Shown here one piece after another: positions 1-4,386 of a DNA stretch of 9,054 nt. Made by a program: the position numbers and the translations under genes. Under the pieces are notes generated by a model, which saw nothing but the letters and a program-made list of their open reading frames with translations, was not told the DNA's origin and ran no database searches. How positions within the stretch are numbered: position 1 is the first letter of the stretch; the number at the start of each line of letters is the position of its first letter. Source of the DNA: an uncultured Clostridia bacterium (lineage in GTDB: Bacteria > Bacillota > Clostridia > Christensenellales > Pumilibacteraceae); assembly GCA_947385185.1 (NCBI GenBank), contig CANDJX010000065.1, forward strand, positions 1 through 9,054, in the 5' to 3' direction.

Positions 1-53
<53 letters not shown>

Positions 54-85
54 ATACGTAATTGTACGTGCCGATCGTTCGCCCC

Positions 86-151
86 GCGGACAAACCGTCC
101 GCTTCTCTTTCGGTGCTTTAGCATTCTATCATATAAGGACTTCAATGTCAA
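86..151 (-). promoter_or_regulatory. sigma-A promoter and leader of tRNA-Gly
   Basis: On the minus strand TTGACA (146-151) and TAGAAT (123-128) are separated by exactly 17 bases, a near-perfect housekeeping promoter. The expected start near base 116 lies about 63 bases before the tRNA. The leader contains a small hairpin, GCGGAC/GTCCGC with a five-base loop (86-102), which would be removed during 5' processing. The promoter sits between the ABC ATPase gene and the tRNA, so the tRNA does not depend on read-through from the transporter operon. Confidence 0.8.
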
Positions 152-205
152 CGATTTTCGAGTTATTTTTTACAGTTTCGTAAAAATATCTCATGCCGAA
201 GTCGA

Positions 206-1048
206 CTACTCGGCTTTGTCGTCGCCTACGCCCGACGATACTATTTTATTAAGAAACTCGCGCGCGCGTTCCGTTTTCGGTCGATCGATAAGTTCTTTGG
301 CGTCGCCGTATTCGAGAACTACGCCTTTATCGAGAAAAATAACGGTATCCGCGACTTCCCTTGCAAACTCGATCTCGTGCGTCACGATAAGCATTGTAAC
401 GCCTTGTTTTTTCAGATCGGCTATGACCTTAAGCACCTCGAGAGTAAGCTCGGGATCGAGCGCGCTCGTAGGCTCGTCGAAGCAGAGTATGGACGGATTC
501 ATGCAAAGCGCGCGGGCGATTGCAACGCGTTGCTTCTGTCCGCCCGAGAGCTGATAAGGATATGCGTCGCGTTTTTCGCCGAGTCCGACTTTTACAAGCA
601 TTTCTTCGGCAAGCGCCGTAGCGTCTTCTTTGCTCTTTTTCTGAACGAGCATGGGCGCAAGCGTAAGATTGCGAAGCACGCTGTAATGCGGAAACAGATT
701 GAAGTCCTGGAACACAAGCCCCATTTTCAGACCTTTGATCCGCAGATCTTCGTCTTTCGGGTATACCGATCTTACGACCGTCTTATCCGGTTCGGGCTCC
801 TCGCCTTTTTTCTTTTTGCCTTTGACGATAAACTCGCCCTCGCCGACAATCTCCTCCCCGTCGATCGCTATCCTGCCGCTGTCGCAGCGTTCGAGAAAAG
901 TCAGACAACGCAGCAGCGTAGTCTTTCCGCCGCCGCTCGACCCTATGACTGCAAGCACCTCGCCTTTTTCCATAGAAAAAGTTATGCCCTTGAGAACTTC
1001 GAGGTCGCCGAAACTTTTTTTTACGTTATTTACTTCGAGAACAGCCAT
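206..1048 (-). CDS. Polar amino acid ABC transporter ATP-binding protein (GlnQ/HisP family)
   Basis: This 280-residue cytoplasmic ATPase powers the importer whose permease and binding protein lie just upstream. All nucleotide-binding motifs are present: Walker A GSSGGGKTT (36-44), Q-loop Q114 in VFQDFNLFPH, signature LSGGQKQR (167-174), Walker B ILCFDEP with catalytic E192, D-loop SALD (195-198) and switch H224. The LFPH stretch after the Q-loop is typical of the polar amino acid family. Between the strand ending near residue 68 and the Q-loop there is an extra, highly charged segment of roughly 35 residues (about 69-105, with a KGKKKKGEEPEPDK core) that GlnQ-type proteins usually lack, which explains the 280-residue length against about 240. 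The ATG lies three bases after the permease stop, and the SD-like AAGGGG is inside the end of the permease gene, implying translational coupling. Substrate cannot be read from the ATPase. Confidence 0.95.
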   Translation of the reverse strand: MAVLEVNNVKKSFGDLEVLKGITFSMEKGEVLAVIGSSGGGKTTLLRCLTFLERCDSGRIAIDGEEIVGEGEFIVKGKKKKGEEPEPDKTVVRSVYPKDEDLRIKGLKMGLVFQDFNLFPHYSVLRNLTLAPMLVQKKSKEDATALAEEMLVKVGLGEKRDAYPYQLSGGQKQRVAIARALCMNPSILCFDEPTSALDPELTLEVLKVIADLKKQGVTMLIVTHEIEFAREVADTVIFLDKGVVLEYGDAKELIDRPKTERAREFLNKIVSSGVGDDKAE

Positions 1049-1051
1049 AGT

Positions 1052-1720
1052 TTACCCCTTATAATATCCGAGTTTCTTTTCGACAAAACGGAATAAAAGC
1101 GTAAGCACGCCGCACATGGCGAGATAAAATACCGCGGTATAGAACAACGGATATAAAACCGCTTCGGTATTGACGATATCCTTTGCGGCAAGAATAAGTT
1201 CCGTAATGCTTATCACGTTAGCAAGCGACGTATCTTTGACAAGCGTCATGACTTCGTTCGACATGGGCGGCATTATGCGTTTTATCACCTGCGGCAGAAT
1301 CACGCGTATGAACGTCTGCACTTTGGTCAGACCGAGCACACGGCAGGCTTCATACTGTCCGATCGGAATCGACTCTATCCCGCCGCGGTAAATTTCGGAA
1401 AAATATACCGCATAATTTATGACGAACGCAATGCATACGGCAAGAAAACGGTTAAAGCCGCTTATTTCGAACAGCAGTCCGGGAACGTAGAATACTACAA
1501 AAATCTGAAGCATGAGCGGAGTACCGCGTATAATCCAGACAAATATGCGCATAACGACGGCAAGCGGCTTGAATTTGCTCCGAGACAGGAAGCAGAACAA
1601 CATTCCGAGCGGAAGCGCCAGCACAAGCGTTATGCCGAAAATAGCGAGCGTATATAAAAAGCCCTCGAGCAATTTTACGGTAACGTCGCCGAACGTAATC
1701 GCTCCTATAATATTTGTCAC
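1052..1720 (-). CDS. Polar amino acid ABC transporter permease (HisM/GlnP family)
   Basis: This 222-residue integral membrane subunit is about the usual length for a HEQRo-type (His/Glu/Gln/Arg/opine) permease. Hydrophobic segments lie near residues 20-45, 53-80, 92-110 and 185-215. The family hallmark RGTPLMLQ is at 65-72. The cytoplasmic EAA loop that docks on the ATPase (YRGGIESIP then GQYEACRVLGL, about 111-131) is intact. Only one permease gene is present, so the channel is probably a homodimer. The start is GTG at 1718-1720, supported by an excellent ribosome binding site, GGAGGTGA, at 1728-1735. A 33-base hairpin separates it from the binding-protein gene upstream, and the ATPase gene follows after three bases. 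Confidence 0.94.
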   Translation of the reverse strand: MTNIIGAITFGDVTVKLLEGFLYTLAIFGITLVLALPLGMLFCFLSRSKFKPLAVVMRIFVWIIRGTPLMLQIFVVFYVPGLLFEISGFNRFLAVCIAFVINYAVYFSEIYRGGIESIPIGQYEACRVLGLTKVQTFIRVILPQVIKRIMPPMSNEVMTLVKDTSLANVISITELILAAKDIVNTEAVLYPLFYTAVFYLAMCGVLTLLFRFVEKKLGYYKG

Positions 1721-1727
1721 TATGCAG

Positions 1728-1735
1728 TCACCTCC
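1728..1735 (-). promoter_or_regulatory. Strong ribosome binding site selecting a GTG start
   Basis: GGAGGTGA on the minus strand matches the anti-Shine-Dalgarno end of 16S rRNA over eight bases and lies at a workable distance from the GTG at 1718-1720. It fixes the permease start at the non-ATG codon. Confidence 0.75.
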
Positions 1736-1753
1736 CTGCCCGACAGAATAATC

Positions 1754-1786
1754 TTCAAAGGCTCAGGCAATGCCCGAGCCTTTGAA
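1754..1786 (-). promoter_or_regulatory. Intercistronic hairpin between binding-protein and permease genes
   Basis: A 15-base-pair stem (one G-U pair) closes a three-base loop. The arms are TTCAAAGGCTCGGGC and GCCTGAGCCTTTGAA on the minus strand, starting 21 bases after the binding-protein stop. The following bases (GATTATTCTG) are not a clean U-tract, so full termination is doubtful. In ABC importer operons such a structure commonly protects the upstream binding-protein mRNA or partly attenuates transcription, giving more binding protein than membrane subunits. That role is inferred here. Confidence 0.7.
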
Positions 1787-1806
1787 CGCTTCGGAAAAAT
1801 CCATCA

Positions 1807-2634
1807 TTATTTCGCGTAAGCAATGGGCGCGAAAAGCGTATAACCTATAACGATCGTACCCTTGTTTTCTATGTAATCCCAGCCCGCGGTTTCACCGTTA
1901 TCGGTATATTCGAATTCGGGTTCGAGAGCTACCGTAAGTCCGTAAGTCGTTGCGATTTCGCCGACCTTACCGTTTTTGTAAAGTTTGGCAAGCGCGCCGT
2001 TTATTTTGTTCATGACGCCCGTATCTTCCTTTCTTGCCGCAATACCGTACTGTTCTTCCTCCACATCGATTTCGACTATTGCGAGTTTATCTTTATAGTC
2101 GCCGGTGGAAGTATAGAAACCTGCCATTACCGAATCGATTATTGCGACTTCGGACGTACCCGAAGCCACTTCGGTAAGAGCGCTCGCCTGACTGTCTGCA
2201 AGTACGGGATTCGCAACGCCGTAATTTTCCTTGATTATATCGGCGCCCGCGCTACCCGTTTCAGCAGTAAGTTTCGCACTTTTTATCGCGTCCTCGTTGC
2301 CGAATCTCGTAACGTTTTCTTTTTTTACGACCGCAACCTGCTTGTTCACCATATACGGTTGACTTATCGTAAGCTGTTCTTTAAGTTTATCGGTAATGGT
2401 CATACCGTTCCAGATAAGATCTATGTTCTTACTGTTGAGTTCGTTTACTTTCGCGTCCCACGAAATCTTCTGGAAACGCGCTTCCACACCGAGTTCGGCG
2501 CATACGGCTTTGGCAAGGTCGATATCGAACCCCTGAAGTTCGGAACCGTCCGTCACTCCGCCGCAAGCCGCAAAACCGAAACAAGCCGACAAAAGCAACA
2601 GTCCCGAAAGTACCGCAGTCAAAATTTTCTTCAT
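1807..2634 (-). CDS. Polar amino acid ABC transporter solute-binding lipoprotein, segments in circularly permuted order
   Basis: This 275-residue protein has a lipoprotein signal peptide (MKKILTAVLSGLLLL) with two possible lipobox cysteines, C18 (LSAC) and C24 (FAACGG). The body matches the type II amino-acid-binding fold: GFDIDLAKAV (35-44), W59DAK, the hinge/ligand segment WNGMTIT (75-81), QPYMVNKQV (92-100), ETGSAGAD (125-132), AIIDSVMA with D167, and ALAKLYKNGKVGEIATTYGL (214-233). The first strand segment that should precede residue 30 is absent there and lies at 252-275 (WDYIENKG then TIVIGYTLFAPIAY), directly before the stop. In characterised relatives the TDxRK arginine binds the ligand carboxylate; here it reads TDKLK with L84, so the substrate is uncertain. 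AGGAGA lies seven bases before the ATG, and the gene heads the importer operon. The protein could be functional and permuted, or a rearranged remnant; length and reading frame favour function. Confidence 0.93.
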   Translation of the reverse strand: MKKILTAVLSGLLLLSACFGFAACGGVTDGSELQGFDIDLAKAVCAELGVEARFQKISWDAKVNELNSKNIDLIWNGMTITDKLKEQLTISQPYMVNKQVAVVKKENVTRFGNEDAIKSAKLTAETGSAGADIIKENYGVANPVLADSQASALTEVASGTSEVAIIDSVMAGFYTSTGDYKDKLAIVEIDVEEEQYGIAARKEDTGVMNKINGALAKLYKNGKVGEIATTYGLTVALEPEFEYTDNGETAGWDYIENKGTIVIGYTLFAPIAYAK

Positions 2635-2667
2635 AAAATTATCTCCTATTTGATTTATTGCTCTAAT

Positions 2668-2696
2668 ACTTTATCACAGCAAAGCGATAAAGTAAA
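2668..2696 (-). promoter_or_regulatory. Promoter of the ABC importer operon with an embedded inverted repeat
   Basis: TTTACT (2691-2696) and TAAAGT (2668-2673) on the minus strand are 17 bases apart, a plausible weaker sigma-A promoter about 35 bases before the binding-protein ATG. A perfect 8-base inverted repeat, ACTTTATC-N10-GATAAAGT (2668-2693), spans the spacer and overlaps both boxes. That is the position of a classical operator, though the pairing could also be chance in AT-rich sequence. No regulator is visible in the window. Confidence 0.55.
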
Positions 2697-2712
2697 GCGA
2701 TTTCGCGCGAAA

Positions 2713-3183
2713 TTATAAATTTACGACCCGAAATTCGGGTTTTCCGCACGATTCCGTTATTTCAATCGCGGCAATCCCGTTGAGAGGATAACCTATCGAG
2801 CCCGGATTCATGCACCTTACGCCGTCGACGGTATCGTCGGCTATAAGATGAGTATGACCGTAAAACGCGTAACAGCAACCGTGCAGTTTTGCCGCCGCCG
2901 CGAGCCCTTGAAGCCCTTCTCTGACACCGTACTTATGCCCATGCGTACAGAATATGCGCGCGCCGCACGCGTCGATTACGCGGAAATCGGGCAGATTATC
3001 GGACGAAAAGTCATTGTTGCCGCCCACGCACACGACGTCGGCATTGATAAACGCGCGCTCTGTTCCGACGTCGCGATAACCGTCGCCGAGATGAACGAGC
3101 ATATCGAAATCGCCCAATTTCATTATGCAGTCCGACATACGGGCATGATACCCGTGCGTATCCGAAATAACTATTATTCTCAT
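2713..3183 (-). CDS. YfcE/MJ0936-family metallophosphoesterase
   Basis: This 156-residue cytoplasmic phosphodiesterase has a calcineurin-like dinuclear metal site. The ligands are in order: D8 and H10 (ISDTHG), D34 (HLGDG), N56 (GGNND), H81 (THGH), and H110 with H112 (GHTH). Length matches the family (about 150-180 residues). Characterised relatives hydrolyse artificial and some natural phosphodiesters, but the cellular substrate is generally unknown. It follows rdgB after 30 bases on the same strand, an arrangement I recall as common in Clostridia, and probably shares its transcript. The ribosome binding site is weak: only GGAAA about nine bases before the ATG. The stop codon falls at the edge of a 14-base perfect palindrome (2700-2713). 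Confidence 0.92.
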   Translation of the reverse strand: MRIIVISDTHGYHARMSDCIMKLGDFDMLVHLGDGYRDVGTERAFINADVVCVGGNNDFSSDNLPDFRVIDACGARIFCTHGHKYGVREGLQGLAAAAKLHGCCYAFYGHTHLIADDTVDGVRCMNPGSIGYPLNGIAAIEITESCGKPEFRVVNL

Positions 3184-3213
3184 GATCGTTTTCCGTAAAT
3201 ATTATTTTGTAAA

Positions 3214-3792
3214 TTATTTATCCGACTCCGAAAGTTTTGCCGCAAAAGCCGCGAGCGCTCTTCCGCGATGACTGATCGCGTTCTTTTCTTCCGCGCTTGC
3301 CGTGCCGAAAGATTTTCCGAGGTCGAAGCTGTAAAACAAGGGATCGTAGCCGAACCCGCCCTCGCCCTCTTCCGCGTTCAATATCCTGCCCTCGCAACGT
3401 CCTTCGACGACGAATTCGCTTTTGCCGTCGCAGTACGCTACGGCGCAAGCGAAATGAGCCGTGCGCTTTTCCTCCTCAACGCCCTCGAGAGCCTTAAGAA
3501 GCCTGGCATTCCGCTCTTTGACCGTAGGCGCGTAACGGGCGGAATATACGCCCGGAGCGCCGTCGAGGGCGTCTACGCAAATGCCGGAGTCGTCGCCGAA
3601 CGACGGCAAACGGGACACGGCATAAGCCGCGCGCGCTTTTATAAGCGCGTTCTCGGCGAAAGTAGTCCCCGTTTCATCCGGTTCGACCCCTCCGTCGAAA
3701 TCTCCGACGGACAGTATTTCGCGATCGGACAGTATACGCTTCATTTCAAGCAGTTTTCCGTTGTTATGCGTTGCCGCGACAAGTTTTTTCAT
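3214..3792 (-). CDS. rdgB: XTP/dITP diphosphatase (non-canonical purine NTP pyrophosphatase, RdgB/HAM1 family)
   Basis: This 192-residue enzyme hydrolyses ITP, dITP and XTP to monophosphate and pyrophosphate, keeping deaminated purines out of nucleic acids. Family motifs are complete: ATHNNGK at the start (7-13), TTFAENALIKA (43-53), the catalytic FGDDSG (65-70), GAPGVYSARYA (78-88), GFGYDPLF (146-153) and SHRGRAL (174-180). Length is standard. I start at the ATG at 3790-3792 because homologues begin MKKLVAATHN. A longer reading from TTG at 3828 would add twelve residues unlike the family and would lie across the promoter. There is no Shine-Dalgarno sequence before the chosen ATG, and the promoter suggests a leaderless mRNA. 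The YfcE-like phosphodiesterase gene follows. Confidence 0.96.
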   Translation of the reverse strand: MKKLVAATHNNGKLLEMKRILSDREILSVGDFDGGVEPDETGTTFAENALIKARAAYAVSRLPSFGDDSGICVDALDGAPGVYSARYAPTVKERNARLLKALEGVEEEKRTAHFACAVAYCDGKSEFVVEGRCEGRILNAEEGEGGFGYDPLFYSFDLGKSFGTASAEEKNAISHRGRALAAFAAKLSESDK

Positions 3793-3799
3793 ATTATAT

Positions 3800-3828
3800 A
3801 TGATAACATGACGACGCGCGAATTGCAA
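3800..3828 (-). promoter_or_regulatory. rdgB promoter placing the start of transcription at the ATG
   Basis: TTGCAA (3823-3828) and TATCAT (3800-3805) on the minus strand are 17 bases apart. Counting seven bases from the -10 box puts +1 near 3793, directly next to the ATG at 3792. A second -10-like TATAAT (3793-3798) would start transcription inside the gene and has no good -35 partner. Together with the missing ribosome binding site this supports a leaderless transcript. Confidence 0.55.
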
Positions 3829-3859
3829 TCAAAAACGCGTGGATATTTTATGTAATAAA

Positions 3860-3889
3860 TCCCGCCGCTTGATTATCCAAGCGGCGGGA
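3860..3889 (-). terminator. Candidate intrinsic terminator between glnN and rdgB
   Basis: An 11-base-pair GC-rich stem, CCCGCCGCTTG/CAAGCGGCGGG with a six-base loop (extendable by one A-T pair), is followed on the minus strand by the T-rich bases TTTATTACATAAAAT. It lies just upstream of the rdgB promoter and would stop transcripts arriving from glnN. The T-run is interrupted, so efficiency is uncertain. The plus-strand flank (AACAAGATG) is not T-rich. Confidence 0.65.
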
Positions 3890-4037
3890 AACAAGATGCA
3901 GTTAAATTAAAACTTTATTCCATACACGCCGAGCCACAGCGCGGTTCAGAGCCGAATAGGTCATCATGTCATTCCGAGTATAAACCTATGCCATTCCGAA
4001 CAAAAGCCCCATGTCATTCCGAGCACATACCCCCCCC

Positions 4038-4105
4038 GTCATTCCGAGCGCAGTCGAGGAATCTATTAGATTTCTCCGCTTCGCTTACGCTTCGGTCGAA
4101 ATGAC
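4038..4105. repeat. Palindromic dispersed-type repeat element (REP/MITE-like)
   Basis: The ends are imperfect inverted repeats, GTCATTCCGA (4038-4047) and TCGAAATGAC (4096-4105), matching at nine of ten positions. Nested inside are GAGGAATCT (4056-4064) and AGATTTCTC (4068-4076), which pair at eight of nine positions around a three-base loop. The unit can fold almost end to end. I recall the same wording (GTCATTCCGAGCGCAGTCGA and its inverted partner) between genes in many gut bacterial genomes, where its translation gives spurious LDCARND peptides. That recollection is not checked here. Confidence 0.65.
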
Positions 4106-4186
4106 AGCGGCGAACGCGCCGCAGTCGCGACGCGACTTTACAATGACGTAAACGAGCAAGCGACCGTCCGAAGCGTAACGAACTAT

Positions 4187-4207
4187 TGCGCCGCTTATAA
4201 GCCGCGC
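4187..4207. repeat. 21-base near-palindromic direct repeat, copy 1
   Basis: The copy begins TGCGCCGCTTATAAGCC and ends GCGC. It is identical to the copy at 4323-4343. The core GCTTATAAGC is a perfect palindrome, and the whole can form a hairpin with two mismatches. Confidence 0.8.
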
Positions 4208-4322
4208 ATATCTCCCAAGTCGGGCGCGGCTCAGAAGCAAGCAGGTCGAGGAATGCGAGGATAACCCGAGGGATTGTACAATGACGTACATGACCGAGGG
4301 TTGCCGCAGCATGACGATGAGA

Positions 4323-4343
4323 TGCGCCGCTTATAAGCCGCGC
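4323..4343. repeat. 21-base near-palindromic direct repeat, copy 2
   Basis: This copy is identical over 21 bases to 4187-4207, 136 bases away. It abuts the 43-base inverted repeat at the end of glnN with no gap, so the two structures together form a block of secondary structure at the glnN 3' end. Confidence 0.8.
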
Positions 4344-4386
4344 TTCTACCAAGACTAAAACCTATAAAGTTTTAGTCTTGGTAGAA
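4344..4386 (-). terminator. Perfect 18-bp inverted repeat spanning the glnN stop codon
   Basis: Arms of 18 bases (4344-4361 and 4369-4386, TTCTACCAAGACTAAAAC and its complement) pair without mismatch around a seven-base loop. The upstream arm contains the last four glnN codons (F-Y-Q-D) and the stop. The minus-strand flank after the stem is GC-rich (GCGCGGCTTAT), with no T-run, so this is not a textbook terminator. It may stabilise the mRNA 3' end or cause partial or factor-assisted termination. The better intrinsic terminator is at 3860-3889. Confidence 0.6.

Larger units (their letters stand above)
3890..4343. repeat. Gene-free stretch made of degenerate intergenic repeats
   Basis: No credible gene lies here. 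The stretch contains four copies of CATTCCGA in the same orientation (starting at 3970, 3992, 4015 and 4040; spacing 22, 23 and 25 bases), the palindromic element at 4038-4105, an eight-C run (4030-4037), two copies of TACAATGACGTA (4139 and 4277), and two copies of a 21-base near-palindrome (4187 and 4323). The parallel spacing of the last two pairs (138 and 136 bases) suggests a decayed tandem duplication of a unit of about 137 bases. It probably forms the 3' untranslated part of the glnN transcript. Confidence 0.7.

Noticed and set aside
164..187. AT-rich inverted repeat downstream of the ABC ATPase (TTTTTAC/GTAAAAA)
   Set aside because: The stem is weak, with only two G-C-containing positions and no T-run on the transcript side, so I do not call a terminator for the importer operon.
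377..1096. 239-codon plus-strand open frame
   Set aside because: It is antisense to the ABC ATPase and permease genes. It has no ribosome binding site and no recognisable domain.
1770..1812. Downstream continuation of a second binding domain after the binding-protein stop
   Set aside because: The bases after the TAA in all three minus-strand frames give no GFDxDLAKA-like sequence before further stops, so there is no visible second domain copy.
2724..2738. Palindrome ACCCGAA-A-TTCGGGT followed by TTTT on the plus strand
   Set aside because: It lies within the last codons of the phosphodiesterase gene, the T-run is on the strand without genes, and the loop is too small for the full stem.
3793..3828. 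Longer rdgB reading from TTG at 3828
   Set aside because: The twelve extra residues are unlike the family, and the TTG coincides with the -35 box. The internal ATG gives the standard N-terminus.
3965..4050. CRISPR array suggested by regularly spaced CATTCCGA units
   Set aside because: Repeats are only about 8-12 bases, spacers are 10-15 bases, and there are no cas genes or long conserved repeats.
4014..4352. 112-codon open frame on the minus strand in the glnN-rdgB gap
   Set aside because: It runs through the palindromic repeats and yields the familiar spurious NRFLDCARND-type peptide. There is no ribosome binding site, domain or plausible composition.
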